Shown: positions 1-12,991 of the stretch, piece by piece
Layout: every line of letters starts with the position of its first letter
Position numbering within the stretch: position 1 is the first letter of the stretch
Source: Dipteronia dyeriana
Taxonomy: Eukaryota; Streptophyta; Magnoliopsida; Sapindales; Sapindaceae
Reading direction: 5' to 3'
Length of the DNA stretch: 64,000 nucleotides
NCBI GenBank assembly: GCA_032871835.1
Contig: CM065300.1
Location: forward strand, 72,090,017 to 72,154,016
Program-made: the position numbers and the translations under genes
The notes under the pieces: generated by a model
What the model was told of the DNA's origin: nothing
What the model saw: the letters and a program-made list of their open reading frames with translations, nothing else
Databases searched by the model: none

Positions 1-419
1 TGAAAGTAACATGTTTTGGAAAATGCATGATTGAAGACTATCTCTATATAGTTTGCATTCTTGTGTGAAATGTGTTTATTTGTTTATATGTTTGTATAAC
101 ATGGATATTAAACTTGATTTCTGTCTTAACACATTCTTGATTGAGTTCCGGTAATTTTGGTTACTCATACTATTGATTTCAAGTTCCTAGTCAAAACTTA
201 TGATACTTTCCAGTCATATTGCGTACATTGTCTTCGTCTCTGTATATAGAGTCGAATTATTATTTTTTTCTGGGTTGAGTATCTTATTTTTCCATGTCTA
301 TCAGAGAATAATGGTTTTTAACCAGTAAACTGGTTCAAATTCTGAGTTCGGAGGCCAAAGAACGCGAGAGGAGTGCAAGGGAGGTGCACCATGGCCAAAG
401 GCCATCAAATGGTGCAAGC

Positions 420-488
420 CCGAGATGGCTCGTGGCCATCTCGGCCACAACTCCTTGCTGTCCCGAGATGCCCACGAGCCATCTTGGG
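420..488. repeat. Paired GC-rich palindromes in LTR U3
   Basis: CCGAGATGG at 420-428 and CCATCTCGG at 436-444 form a perfect 9-bp inverted repeat with a 7-base loop. A second, imperfect palindrome follows at 463-488. Palindromes at this place, just upstream of the TATA box, are a known feature of Sirevirus LTRs. Confidence 0.7.
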
Positions 489-543
489 GAAGCATTCTCA
501 AAGGGGGTATTTTGGTCCTTTCATGCTCTTTTGTTCCCTCTCC

Positions 544-553
544 TTTATATATC
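544..553 (+). promoter_or_regulatory. TATA box of the SIRE-L LTR
   Basis: TTTATATATC lies about 55 bp after the palindromes and before a CT-rich stretch, as expected for the U3/R border of an LTR. The start site was not mapped. Confidence 0.5.
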
Positions 554-1559
554 TCTTCTCTCTCTCATTTGAATCTAAGGAAGAAGAAAATGTAGTACAG
601 AAAATTTCCAGGTTTTTTTCTCTCAACTTTGAATCACCATATCTCTCTCATCTCTTATCCGATTTGAGTGATTCAAGTTGGAGAAGTTTTGTATTGCAGT
701 CCTCTATCATCTACGAGCAACCTTGAAGTCATTTGTTCAAGGTTTCTAGTGGATCGCACCATTTTCGTGACTGTACTCGAAATTGACAAGGTATTGGTTT
801 ATCTTTTGATTTCCTTGATTCTAATGTTCAAATAACTTGGGTCTTCTTCCTACTTGTGTGTATTTGACTTGAACATATGTTGATGAGTGATAGATATTCA
901 ATTAAATGATAGTTGTGCTTAATCAGATACTTGATTTATAGTTAGGTTTCAATCAAACCTATGTTTTCACATGATTGTGAGTTGTATTGTGGTAGCATTT
1001 TATCTAGGACTATTTGTGCTTTGATTGACTTTATTTTCATGATAAATAGTCTCATTATATGCTAGAACTCATTTTTTGAATAGATCTAGGATTAGCACAT
1101 TTGATTTTATATTTAGAGTCTATTATAGTTTAATTGACTATTTTGTGAATATATGCTCTAAATGATTGCTAGAGATTTGATTGATCATATCTTGTGTTTC
1201 TAGCATTTTTGTCTTAGTACTAAAGTCTTGAATATGTACTTCATGAACATGTTTATTTCAAGCTTTAGTAACATGAATAAAATCTAGGTTTAAAGTGTGT
1301 GTTTGGAAATTTGGCATGCTCTAGATTTTTATTCATGCATAAGATCTAGACAATCTTGTTTTATGAACTTTATTGTCTATGCCTAGATCTTCATGGAGTG
1401 TACCTAATCCATACATTTCATATGCTCATGCATCATCTTGTGTGGTGTCATTTTTGGATTATAAACTAGAAAATATACTTTGTGTGCTCATTGATTAATT
1501 TTAGTTTCCATAGAATTTGTTGATCATCTTATTCTATGTTGAGTGCTTGTTTGCGTTTT

Positions 1560-1860
1560 GCATTCATGATCACCTAGATGCCTTATGAGAAGGAAGTCTT
1601 GACAATAGGTGTGAGACCTATGTTGTTGAGCAAGGTAGCCTAGGCAAGATTTGGGAGACCTCAGATTGTCAAGCAAGGAATTCTTTCCTAGGGTCGTGAG
1701 GATCCGGAAGAGTGAGCGAGGAAGTCTGGACTAGAGTCGGGAGGACTCGGATTGTTGAGCAAGAAGTTTTGCCTAGGGTCGTGAGGATCTGGAAGGGTGT
1801 GCGAGGAAGTCTTGACAAGGGGTGTGAGGCCTCGGATTGTTGAGCATGAGAGTGACATCT
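1560..1860 (+). repeat. Degenerate direct repeats inside the LTR
   Basis: Phrases such as 'gtcgtgaggatc', 'ggattgttgagcaag' and 'gcgaggaagtc' recur two to three times with changes. They form a short, imperfect repeat block in the U5-like part of the LTR. No coding sense is visible. Confidence 0.45.
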
Positions 1861-2464
1861 TCATGAGTAGGATGGGAGGGTAGTTTCTTGGTAGAGGGGT
1901 CACTTGAGAGATTTTACTTTTCTTATCTACTAGTGGATTTTGTTTGCCGGTGGTTGCTAACCCGTGGATGTTCCCTCTTCGGAGGTTTACCACGTTATAT
2001 CTTGTGTCAATTTTACTCTGTCCCTATCTCTCTTATATTGGTAATTGTTATTTGAATAACGTGGATAGAACTTTATATGTAAGTTGACTTACTTACACAA
2101 TATTGTTTGTGTATGTTAGATAACTGTGTATCTTGTGATATTCCATTCAAGTTGTAAAGTACCACATTGTAATACTCTAAGTACAACTTATGGAATTTTG
2201 TCTACACTGAATATATTTGTTCATAAGATACATTGATTCTTTCTGTATGTATTGTAGACTAAGAGTGGAGATTTGAGCATACATGAATATATTTTTTTCT
2301 CATAACAATCATGTTGAATGTTAATTTGTATGCTTATCAAGGTCTTGTCACTTGTCTCGAAAGATTTGTTAAAAGTGAGAGAACACCTATTCACCCCCCC
2401 CCCCTCTAGGCTGTTTAGTATAACCTTGTACATATTATTTTCAATTTTTATACACAGTAGCGCT

Positions 2465-2833
2465 ACTAAAATTATAAATGATGATTATGAAACTCATAAT
2501 ATCAATGATTTTAGATAAATGCATGATTGACCTAAATGAAAAGAAGCAATTCAGGTAGAATTGACTTCATAAGCCAAACATAAAGTATTTAGACCAATAG
2601 TAATCCAGACACCTGGAGATGTCAAATTAATTGGATACTAATGGGTCATTATACGAAAACATAATGAGAAAAACGAGTTTGTGAGTTATAAGGGATAACT
2701 GGTAGTAAAAGGTTTCTTACAGAAACTTGATATTCAATACTGATGAATACGATTAAGTTTCAAATTTTTTATAAATTTGGCTACCTTTGAAGGGCTTAAA
2801 ATACGTCTTCTAGACGTACTGATCATTTATCTA
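2465..2833 (+). pseudogene. Copia reverse transcriptase remnant, 5' part (COP-0)
   Basis: Read with stops and frame slips, this translates to the start of a copia reverse transcriptase. Readable pieces are 'KEAIQVEL', 'KVFRPIV', 'WVIIRKHNEKNEFVSYK' and 'LATFEGLKIRL'. These match the family pattern in which a Trp-Lys-Glu-Ala helix is followed by 'GYKWVFVRKRNE' and 'ARLVAQGF'. Several Trp and Arg codons have become stops. The domain breaks off exactly at 2833, and the next residues resume at 34248 beyond the SIRE-A insertion, which makes this the oldest layer of the nest. Confidence 0.75.
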
Positions 2834-5610
2834 TGAAAGTTCCCTAATAAACGCGTGTCTATAAACCTAAAGGGGGGTGAGTAGGTTTTAATCAGGTCAA
2901 TTATCAATTTTTATTGATTAGTCAATATTCAAAATTCACCAAATAAAACAAACATACAACATCAAGTGTAAAGTGCGGAAATATAAATAACACAAGATGT
3001 ATTCGTGGAAAACCCTTAAAACGAGAAAAAAACCACGAGCTGTTAAGTGAGCCACACTCGATCATAGAAACCCACTATATGAGTACAAAGTTACACCCTC
3101 AAGTGATACTCGAACTCTCACTCTCAACAACCTCAGGCTATGGCCATTACCACTTACCACTCTTGGTTCAATCCCTAGTGATATCCCCTGATCTACTACT
3201 CTTCGCATGAGCACCTCCTACTCTACCCCTCGAGCCTTTTACAGTGGATACCCGACCAATTGCTTGCCAACCCACCCTTGGTTGTAAGGCTTCTTTTGCT
3301 TGTGCAACTTCACACCGAAGCCACAAGACTTTGACTCAATGAAGAGTATATGGTCTAAGTGTATAGATGACACTATGCTCAAATACAATTATGTGTAAGA
3401 CCAAACACAAAATGCTTAAATAGATATAGATAATGCAATATAACATCCTAGTTATCAATAATGCCTATATGCCCACAAATAAGGACTCAATAAGATGTAG
3501 ATAAAATCTAACAATCTAATTGTCAATAAAAGTCCAACCTACACAAGTTGTCACAACAAATAATCATAGACAATTTTGCAATCAATAAATACAATCAATC
3601 TGGCATAAACAATGTTATATGTATACTTTTGTCGAATGTACACGTCACTGACAAGGTGGATAGTCCTTTAAAAGATTGCCAGGTAGATATCCGAATAGGC
3701 ATCCAGAAAGTACCCTTCAAGACATCACAAAGGAATAGGAACCCGAGTAAGTGAGAATACATGTATTCGAAAAAACCATGACCTGCTCAGGACCAAGTGA
3801 TGACATGTTCTACTCGGGACAGATACGAGAAACTCGTATAAAGAAATCCAGCACGTGATTTACACGTGGGAGAACCAAGAGTTCTGGTCAAATACGCAAG
3901 ACATCCATATCAAAAAGAATTTATAGAAGAATAAAATACCAAACAGGAAACAGGTTCCAAATTAGGCAACAACTATACTTCGAGAAGACTGCATATTTAT
4001 AAGAAAATAAGTCCTAAATGAACTATATCACCAGAGTCCCAAACGATCTCCAAGCAATCTCTAAAATTGGAAAGAAGTTAAGGATGACTCCAACAAGCAA
4101 CCAATTGTAATTAAATACGAATTCTTTCGTTACTTGTGCAACAAGGATTAGGGTTCTATGCATATATAAATAGATCCATAATCTCATTGTTGAGAGAGAG
4201 AAAAAAGAGATTGAGTGGTGTAATTCATTATTTCAGTAGTGGATTTGGCTTGGTTGTTTATTCAACCACCCGTGGACGTTTCTCAGATCACCGGAGTTTT
4301 ACCAAGTAAACTTGTGTCTTGTTCCCTATAAATTGCATTCTTTTTCTCTTTCTCTTTGACAGGTCACAACTAAATCCAATCTTGTTGACATTCTTATCCA
4401 TCGAGAAATCGATGTCAACAAACAATAATGTCTAAATGCAATACATAAAGAATTAACTATATATGGATATACAATATTGCAATCTAGTTATCAAATAAAG
4501 TCACTTCAACACAAGTTATCAATAAACATGGCATGATCAATAAATGCAATTATCAAATGCAATCAACATGACCTAATTAGCTAGAGGGCAAATATGACCT
4601 AAATGCTAGCTATCACAATACAAACCCCAAACAAGTCATAACTTCAATGAATATGCAATTAATTTGAAGAAATGTTAATCTAAGCAATAAATGACATGTC
4701 TTGGTAAGGTAGAATAATAAATGAACTTTAATGAAGGTTCTACTTACCAATCAAAGAAAACACATGCTTGAATGAAGCCAAAGATGCAAGATGAAGATGG
4801 GTTGGAGTTTTGAGAGTTATAGAGTAACTCTTGGAGCTTCTCTCTCAAAAAAAATACTTTCTCACACTAAAAAATGGTTTGGAAGCTCTGAAAAACTAGT
4901 GAGGAAAAAGATGCTATATAAATATGAGCCCTAGAGCGAAACTATGTCGCTTTAAAAAATGCCCAAAATTTACTCATTGCACTGGTCAACAAGCGTCGCA
5001 CCGGTGCACACCTACTGTCCAAGAGGCGCTGGTGAGGGCGCTTGTGGAGTGACGCAACCGCAACAGCACAACAACCAGAGATTCGAGCGATCCAAAAAGT
5101 GACCAAACAACATCGAAACCTTTCATATAATATACCGTTGGAAAGGTATGGAAGTATACTTTTTACTCCAATTACAAAACAAGATTTTCATATCTGTAGA
5201 AAGAGTTATGGTCATTTTAGTGACCAAAGGTTAGAAACGGACAACAACAGAGTTGCCCTGTTTATGTGGTCACTTTAGAGATTTCAAAACCAATCCAAAC
5301 GGTCAAGAAATATTATGAGTAATATACCGTTGGAAAGGTATGGGTGTCTAGTTTGTATATTAATTTCAAACATCATTTTGAAGCATTGTATAAAATGATA
5401 TGGTTGTAAGACCATACAAATGTCAGTTTTGAAAAATATTTAAATCGTTGAAATCAACTCTTTTGAAACAAGACACCTTACTCCATTTAACCAAACCAAG
5501 AGAAGAATAAAATATTCTCAAATGGTCACTCAATGTGCTAAAACAAGCACATCATCATGCAAGCACGGACGTACCCGATCAAACAACGGAATACAAATTA
5601 AACACACAAT
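2834..5610 (-). repeat. SIRE-A 3' LTR, first part
   Basis: This part begins TGAAAGTTCCC like the intact LTR at 31992 and follows it base for base with modest divergence. It is broken by the solo gypsy LTR at 3613-4420 and by COP-B at 5611. A GC-rich block at about 4980-5060 holds 'gcgctggtg' type palindromes. The minus-strand TATA box lies near 4914-4924. There is no gene in it. Confidence 0.9.
3613..4420 (+). repeat. Solo gypsy LTR inside the SIRE-A LTR
   Basis: An 808-bp block starts TGTTATATG and ends GATGTCAACA, flanked by the perfect 5-bp duplication AACAA (3608-3612 and 4421-4425). The intact SIRE-A LTR has no such block at the matching place (near 32757-32770). It resembles the LTRs of TAT (14687, 25783) in its ends, in the 'cccgagtaag' and 'ctcggga' phrases, and in a TATA box at about 4159-4168. 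It is clearly more diverged from them than they are from each other, so it belongs to a related subfamily. Confidence 0.9.
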
Positions 5611-7831
5611 TTTTGGGATTATGCTCGATATAAAGAGTATAATAATGTATTTGACAATCTTTTCATATTAATAAAGTGATTTCTAGTTTAACAAATCTTA
5701 TAGCATTTATAGTTTATTTATTATAATTGTCAAAAGTAAATAATCATAAGGTCAAAAGACTATAATAAAAGAAGAAATGTTCATGCATCTAGATATATAT
5801 GAGGTAGACACAATTCTTTAGTTAGTCTTGAATAATATTCACTACTTAAGATAAAAGGTTGGGCGCCTTTATCTTGTCAAAGTTGTAGATTCTTTTGCTA
5901 GCATTTGAGTGGGATCAAATGTGTTATGATGAGTCTAAAATCATCAAAGTGTGGTGTCTTTGGGAAAAAGAATATAGTGCACTTGGTGCATTGAATAGGA
6001 TCACAATGAAATACTTTATCTAGAACCGTCTATCTAGAACTGTCAATGGATAAAAGTTTTCATTTGAAGACAATCAGAGAGTCTATCTTAATCCTGAGAT
6101 AAATGATAGACTTATGGTTGCAAGTGTTATCATTTAAGCTATCAATGAGTATGATTATATAGCATAGTCTATCATCGATAGTTTGGTGGTATTCAATTGT
6201 TAATCGATAGAGGACTTCATTTATAGATATGGACATCGCAGCTCCATTTATTAAATGAGGGTAGAATATCATCATATGGATGTTTTTGAGGTATAGGATA
6301 TTAAATCTTAACGTTAAGTTTTCAATAGTGTCTATTGAAGCATGGCTTCTGGACAAGTCAAAATATCCAAATTCAAAATGTGGTCATATGAGTAAATATG
6401 GTAACTTAGAGAGCTATAGGCGGTCTGTGAGCTCTTAGCGATTACAGATATTCTTCACGATGATACACTTTCTCCAATAAGGTTGTCTAGGGTACGAATG
6501 AGTAACATCAACTTATTCTATCTTTATTTAAGAGTTCAATTTTAGTTCTTTAGTGGAATGAACTAAAATTAATAAATCGGACCTAAGTGAATCATTTGTT
6601 GATTGTGATTGGGTTGTGTCTATTTGAGCTTAAATTTAGATAGTCCGTCAAGATCCCCAATCCACACGAACTTGCATGGATCACTTGATATATTCTATCG
6701 GACCAATTTAGGGGTCCATCTAGAATTGTATTAAGGCATGTGGACTTGTTTCTTTTTTGTAAGAATGGGTCTAGTTCACATGTGGATTTTTTATAAAAGT
6801 CTAATGGATTTAATAAAATAAGAAAAATAATATATGTGCCTATATATTGTCATGGGCGGCAAGGCTAACATGTAAAAGCCTAAATATTTTTTTTTATTAT
6901 CATTTAATTAAATGGAAATTAATTAAATTGGTAATTAATTAATTATTTAATTAAAAGACAAAATCTTTTTTCTATTAGGAGAACGACTCCTAATATTATA
7001 CTATTGTTGGTAGTATAATTAATATTAAAGACTATATTTGATAAGTAGATAAATAAAATGAATTATTTATCTAGTCAAATTAGGAAGTTTTTAATATGGT
7101 CACAAATACACTAATGAGTTGGATTAGGAGTCATGGTATAGGAAAGAATTTTTCTTAGGAAAGGATTCTTGGTCACTAAGTAAATCCACATAAGGAAATG
7201 ATTCTTTCCCACAAAATAAATCCTTCTTATAAGAGGATTTGGCCTCTTATATATACTACCTATAAATTTTGACCAAGCCTTAGTTTTTGGTGTGAGAAGT
7301 TGTTTCTTATTTGTTTTTTTTTATTGTTATAAAAAAAAAACTTCGTCTAACTTGTTGTGTGAAGATTTCGGCCAAGCATAGAGAAAAGAGGTAACATTTT
7401 TGTTTTCGGTAGTACACTAGTATCCTTTGCATCAAAAGTGTTTTGTGTACAACATCGAATCAAGGTTCATGCGAGTTTCAATCAAATTGATTGATAATTC
7501 AAAAGTGACCAGACGTTCTTGGTTTTTCTCTTGGAGGATTGTTATGACTAACAAAGAAGAATATTTTGTTTGTTTCCATCCTCAGGTATACAATTTAAAA
7601 TAAGGGAGCCCACACTCCTAGGTGATTCACATTCGTGATTGGATTGGAAGATCTTACGGATTCAATTCGACGCTAGTTTTATCGTCACAAAAAAAAAGGT
7701 ACGATACTTTTTATATACAACAATTAATCTAGGTTTAAGGTTCTTGTTATTAAAAGGAAAATTTTTTATATATACGCAAACCCTAATTTTCTAATTTTCT
7801 CATGCTTCCGCTGCGTCGGTTTTTCCCTACA
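5611..7831 (+). repeat. COP-B 5' LTR
   Basis: This 2.2-kb LTR aligns with 12992-14686 and its continuation after the insertions. Its first base pair has decayed from TG to TT. A TATA-like 'cttatatatact' lies near 7244-7256. It ends CTACA directly before the primer site. No gene is present; the small reading frames are not shared with the other LTR. Confidence 0.9.
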
Positions 7832-7849
7832 ATTGGTATCAGAGCCTGG
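7832..7849 (+). other. Primer binding site of COP-B
   Basis: ATTGGTATCAGAGCCTGG directly follows the LTR and matches the 3' end complement of initiator Met-tRNA, the usual primer of plant copia elements. Confidence 0.9.
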
Positions 7850-9221
7850 TTGTACCCTTGATTAATTGATGTCTGTGTACGTGATTTTTTTTTTTTGTAC
7901 ATATGCATGTTTTAGAAAGAGATGACATTCTAGGTATTCACATATATACTTACATTGGAATGTATGGATATATATATGTTTTATATGTGGTTTGTTATTG
8001 CTCAATTTTGGTCCTAGAATTTCAATGTCATTTTTTTTTGGATTGTAACAAGAAGGGTGGTTTATTATCGCCATAATTACCTTCTTGGTAGTTGCTAAGT
8101 TTTTATTTTTATTTTTTTGTAATTAAAAAAAATGCACTTGTTGTAATAATTAAAAAAAACAGCAGTATTTTTTTTATTTTAAATTCTTCTGTAATACATT
8201 CAAGTATCGAAGACTCGAAGGTTTGAAGAATTAGGAGCAACCAGAACAAGTTTGGGACTGTGCGAGCCGTAACAACAAACGTGTGTGCGAAGAGGACGCG
8301 ACCACATTTGTTGTGGCATGGGCAGCGCACGGCAACCCTATGGAAGACATGGGCTGCGCATGGCAGCCCTTTATGGGGTTGTGGCATTCGCACGCCCATA
8401 GGTAGGAGCCAAGGGTACGCATGCCCATGGGAGGCAGTCAAGAGAGTCCAAACGACGAAGGTCACATGAAGACTTGTTCGCCAAGAAATGAATTTTTTGT
8501 ATTCCAAGACATGTAATTGACTTGTTTTTCTAGGATGGACCGAAATTGAAGCTATTTATATTTTTATAAATATTGCAATGTTTGTCATTGGTTGATAACA
8601 TGTCATATAGAATAGGAGTGTCACTCATATATCTCTTTTGGTATGAACATGCATTGAATGGTTTAGGTATCTAATTGGCATCTAGATAACTTGGTAAATC
8701 ATTCTTTGAAATTCGATCACACACCTTAAATAATTGAGTGGGAGAAGATGTTTTGGAACACCTATGGTCTCTAAGTTTAGTTGAGCTTTGTGTTTCGTGT
8801 AATAACCTCCCAAGAGGTATTCATGAATGGAATTTAGCAAGATACTTTCTTACAAGGATAGACTAGACAATTAGCCCAAACGATATCTACTCCCAAAGGA
8901 GGGATATTCGTGAGGGATTATATTGAAGGTCGATTACTTGGTAACGCACTCAATGTGAATTTATTAATATCCTCCCAAGAGTTCTTGTTAATAAAATCAC
9001 AAGGCTAAAATTGAAAACGTTGGTTGTTATGTTAACAATTAGGTGGGACCTAGTCCAACTAATATATGTTGTGAACTCCCAAAAGAGGTGTGATATTTAT
9101 GGGTGTTGGATCAACGTTGAATTTTACGATTGGATTATTTTATTTATAATTCAAGATAAATATTCAAAAGTGCTATATCATGATTATTTACTTATATAAT
9201 TTTTGTTAATATAAAGAAATC
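7850..9221 (+). other. Untranslated leader of COP-B, no gene seen
   Basis: This AT-rich leader has a GC-richer pocket at about 8240-8470 with repeated 'gcatggcagccc' and 'gcccat' phrases. Open frames exist on both strands of that pocket but match nothing I recognise and overlap one another. I see no supported gene. Confidence 0.5.
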
Positions 9222-9990
9222 ATGACCTTATCCCTAATCAAAATCTTAAAAGATAATACTTTAACTGATGATAATTATGTCACATGGAAAAAGGAAAATT
9301 GGGTTGTTGTTGTAAGTTAAAAAACCATAAGTTCGTTATGTCTATTCCTAAACCACCAAACTAATGAATCTACTCAGAAGCAAAGAGATGAGTATCAGTA
9401 GTGGAAGTATTTAGATGAGATGCCTAAATGTACGTTACATTATGGTCATCATCTCCGATGTTACAACAAAAACATGAAGGAATGAAGACTGTTGCAGATA
9501 TAATGATGTCTCTATAAGAGATATTAGCTATGAGGTCTAGGACGACTAAGAGAGAGGCAGTGATTGCTTTCATGAATCTTAGGATGAAACCTGGACAGGC
9601 TGTGAAAGATCACATGATGAATGTCATAGCACATCTCAACATTGCTAAACTGAATGGTGTTGAGATAGATGGTGAGATGAAATTTGACATGATTGTCAAC
9701 TCACTGTCAGATTCCTTTGATCAATTCAAGTTGGACTACACCCTGAACAATAAGGAAAACATCTTGCAAGGCCTGATGCAAGATGATCAAAGCATCAAGA
9801 TAATCCTTGTGAAAAGCAAGGGTCAAGAGATTCATATGCTTGGTAAATTGCTACTGTTAAAGACCCGTAAGAAGGTCAAGAGACAACAGAAGAAAAAGCA
9901 ACTTGAACCTTCTTAGAAGGAGACCAAGAAAGCAACCAAGATCAAAGGGAAGTGTTTCATTTGTGGTGAAAAGGGTAAAAGGATAGACTG
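9222..9990 (+). pseudogene. COP-B gag remnant
   Basis: The likely start is the ATG at 9222, followed by 'LKDNTLTDDNYVTWK', the usual N-terminal phrase of copia Gag. After several stops, the stretch 9530-9916 reads as the helical body (including 'FMNLRMKPGQAVKDHMMNV'). The CCHC zinc knuckle begins at about 9952 (CFICGEKGK) but is cut off before its His and last Cys. The sequence then jumps straight to the region after the protease, so a deletion removed the rest of the knuckle and the protease active site. Confidence 0.8.
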
Positions 9991-10437
9991 AATAAGAATG
10001 AATTGAACTTGCATTTAGGCAATGGAGCGTTGGTGTCTACTAGTGTAGTGGGAGATATTAGAATCAATTTGGATTCTTATAGGCATTTAGTTTTAATAAA
10101 CGTTTATTATGTACCACAATTCAAGAGAAATTTAATTTCGGTCTCTTGTCTAAATAAATTTGGATATTCGGTTACTTTTAATAAAAGTTTTTATTATTAG
10201 TAAGAATAACAAATTTATTTGTAAAGGTACATTGGAAAACGGTTTATTCTATTTGCATGGAAATATCTCTCACTTGTTAGACACGGAATCAACGGAACCT
10301 AATCATAAAAGAGTAAAATTATCAAAAGATGAAACCTACCTATGGCATTTACACCTAGGTCATATTAACCTTAATAGGATTAAAAAATTGGTAAGTGATG
10401 GACCTCTAAGTGACTAAAAGGTCGATGATCTACCAAT
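9991..10437 (+). pseudogene. COP-B protease tail and Gag pre-integrase domain
   Basis: Translation gives 'LNLHLGNGALVST', 'YYVPQFKRNLISVSCL' and then 'LWHLHLGHINLNRIKKLV'. The first two are the stretch that follows the retropepsin active site in copia polyproteins; the last is the pre-integrase HHCC region. The catalytic Asp-Ser-Gly motif is missing because of the deletion near 9985. A frame change near 10180-10200 and a stop near 10416 break it. Confidence 0.75.
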
Positions 10438-11160
10438 TTGTGAATCTTGTTTGGAAGGTAAAATGACCAAAAGTTCGTTTACGACCAAAGGCACGAGAGC
10501 CATTGAATGTTTAGGAATGATACACATTGATGTGTGTGAACCTATGAGCATTCAAGCTAGAGGTGGATATGAGTAACTTCATCACTTTCACAGATGATTT
10601 CTCAAGATTTGGCTATGTGTATCTCATGAGACATATGTCAGTTGCTTTTGACATGTTCAAAGCATTTAAGGCTGAAGTTGAAAATCAGCTTGAGAAACGC
10701 ATAAAAATCTTAAGGTCTGATCGTGGTGGAGAATATCTATCTGGTGAGTTTCAGTAATATCTTATTGATAATGGGATAATTTCTCTGTTTTCTGCACCAA
10801 GCACACCTCAACAAAATGGGGTGGCAGAAAGGAGAAATAGAACTTTTTTGGACATGGTTAGGTCTATGTTGAGTTATTCAACGCTCCCTAATTCTTTTTG
10901 GGGATATGCTTTACCAGCTGAAATGTACATTCTAAACGATGTACCATCTAGGTCATTTTCTAAAACACCGTATGAGTTATTGACCGGGTGAAAACCTAGT
11001 TTACAACACTTAAGGATATTTAGATGTCCTATGCACGTGTTAAAAGGAAATACAGAAAAGATGGAGTTCGGTTAAGAAACATGCTTATTTGTAAGGTATC
11101 TAAAAGGAACAAAAGGATATTATTTTTATAGTCCTTCAGATCTTAAAGCATTTGTTTTGA
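10438..11160 (+). pseudogene. COP-B integrase
   Basis: This is the copia integrase core, which would insert the cDNA into host DNA. Visible are the 'CESCLEGKM' zinc part, 'HIDVCEPM' and 'TDDFSRFGYVYL' around the first catalytic Asp, 'LRSDRGGEY' with the second Asp, and 'TPQQNGVAERRN' with the Glu. The DDE residues are therefore still readable. It is broken by a frame change near 10565, a stop near 10755 and stops near 10990 and 11074. Confidence 0.8.
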
Positions 11161-12975
11161 CAAATACTAAATTTCTGGAAGAGTACTATATGAATAATTG
11201 TGTACCTAAAAGTATAATTGTCTTGAATGAACTTTTAGGAGATACAATTCCACAAGAGGTTTCACAAACAAGCCCAATTGTAAGTTCCATACCAACACAA
11301 GATCAACAATCTACCATATCTCATCGCAGTGGGAGGGTTAGTAGACAACCTGAGAGATACATCGGTTTAGGAGAATCTGTAGAGAATCTCTCAGATGATG
11401 ATGATCCCTATACGTAAAAGGAAGCAATGGAAGATGTTGATTGTCGCCATTGGCAAAAGGCAATGTAATCAGAAATTGAATCTATGTTCAAAAATAAAGT
11501 CTGGTCTCTTGTAGACTTGCCCAAAGGGATAAAACCCATCGGGTGCAAGCGGGTATACAAGAGGAAAAGAGGAATGGATGGAAAGGTGGAAATCTTTAAA
11601 GCTAGATTGGTAGCTAAAGGTTATACACAGAAGGAAGGTATCGAATATGAATAAACCTTCTCTCTTGTGGCCATGCTTAAATCAATTAGGATACTTTTAT
11701 CCATTGCAGCATCTAGACCTAGAGATTTGGCAAATAGACGTCAGGACAACTTTCCTTAATGGAAGTCTTGATGAAAGCATCTATATGATGCAACCAAAAG
11801 GATTCATTGAAAAAGGCCAAGAGGAAAGGGTATAAAAATTGCAAAGATCCATATATGGATTGAAGCAAGCATCCAAATCCTGGAACATAAGGTTCGATCA
11901 AGCCGTGAAAAGTTTTGGATTTATTCAAAACCTTGATGAACCTTGTGTATACAAAAGGATTAAAGGTGACAAGTTGGTTTTCCTATTTCTTTATGTTGAT
12001 GATATACTACTCATTGGAAACGATGTAGGTGTATTGACATCAATAAGAGAATGGTTAGCAAAATAATTTGATATGAAGGACTTAGGAGAAGCAAGTTACA
12101 TTCTTGGTATCCAAGTCATAAGGGATAGAAAGAATAGAATGATTGCATTATCCCAAGCTTCATACGTAGATAAAATCTTGTCTAGGTTTTCTATGCAAGA
12201 TTCCAAGAAAGGTATGTTACTTTTCAAACATGGAATCAAACTTTCTATGGAACAAGTTCCTAAGAATAAGCATGAAGAGCAATTCATGATTAGGGTTCCA
12301 TATGCATCGGTAATCGAAAGTCTCATGTATGCAATGCTCTGTGCTAGACCAGATATTTGTTTTGTTGTGGGCATAGTTAACAGGTTTCAACCGAAACCTG
12401 GTCTTGATCCCTGGACGGCAGTCAAGCATATTTTCAAGTGTCTTAGAAGAACGAGAGATTATATGCTTGTATACTCTGGAGGGGATTTGATTCCCGTTGG
12501 GTATACAGATTATGTTTTCTGTCAATTTATGACTCCAAGAGATCAACATCAGGATCTGTGTTTACACTTGGAGGAGGGGCAGTCATATGGAGTAGTATAA
12601 AACAATCTTGTATTGCTGATTCCACTATGGAAGCAGAGTATATTGCAGCATGCGAGGCTGCTAAAGAGGATGTCTAGCTCTGTCAATTCTTGATTGAATT
12701 GGAAGTGGTTCCTGATGAGAATAAGCAGATCACTATGTATTGTGACAATAATGGAGCAGTGGCTAATTCGAGAGAACCAAGAAGTCATAAGAGAGGGAAA
12801 CACATTGAATGAAAGTATCACTTTCTAAGGGAAATTGTGCATAGGGGTGACGTGACGATTACCAAGATCGCATAAGCAGATTATCTAGCGGATCCCTTTA
12901 CAAAGGTTCTTCTATAAAAGGGTTTTGATGAGCATCAAGAGAGCATGAGGATGAGAGAAATGACACATTTGCTAT
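11161..12975 (+). pseudogene. COP-B reverse transcriptase and RNase H
   Basis: The linker is followed by the copia RT: 'KVWSLVDLPKGIKPIGCKRVYKRKRG', 'ARLVAKGYTQ', 'QIDVRTTFLNGSLDE' and 'LYVDDILLIG' (the catalytic YVDD box near 11991). RNase H follows with '[16 protein letters not shown]', 'YCDNNGAVANSREP' and 'ADYLADPFTK'. Faults include stops near 11417, 11467, 11649, 11833, 12064 and 12598, and a frame slip near 11720-11735. The element cannot make a working polyprotein, although most catalytic residues are still visible. Confidence 0.85.
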
Positions 12976-12991
12976 AGAGCAAGTGGGAGAT
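12976..12991 (+). other. Polypurine tract of COP-B
   Basis: The purine-rich run AGAGCAAGTGGGAGA ends at the first base before the 3' LTR (12992). It is the expected primer site for plus-strand synthesis. Confidence 0.85.

Larger units (their letters stand above)
1..2432 (+). repeat. Sirevirus-type LTR, left end cut by window (SIRE-L)
   Basis: This looks like most of a long LTR read on the + strand. It has GC-rich palindromes at 420-488, a TATA box near 544 and a long U5-like stretch. Near 1925-2005 it has the phrase about a 'gtggatgttcc' and 'accacgtta' that also occurs in the other Sirevirus LTRs here. It ends with a C-run followed by 'tctagg' (about 2394-2410), the same end signature as the SIRE-A and SIRE-C LTRs, and stops at a CA at 2431-2432. 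No Met-tRNA primer site follows, so this is a solo or truncated copy abutting COP-0. The short ORFs inside it are not conserved and I take them as chance. The left boundary is outside the window. Confidence 0.6.

Noticed and set aside
1688..1993. 101-codon minus-strand frame in the left LTR
   Set aside because: It follows the degenerate direct repeats of the LTR and has no family match.
7832..7849. tRNA-like sequence beside LTRs
   Set aside because: It is the primer binding site, complementary to a tRNA end, not a tRNA gene. No tRNA cloverleaf was found anywhere.
8109..8507. Overlapping open frames on both strands in a GC-richer pocket of the COP-B leader
   Set aside because: No recognised domain, frames overlap each other on opposite strands, and the GC-rich repeated phrases explain the lack of stops.
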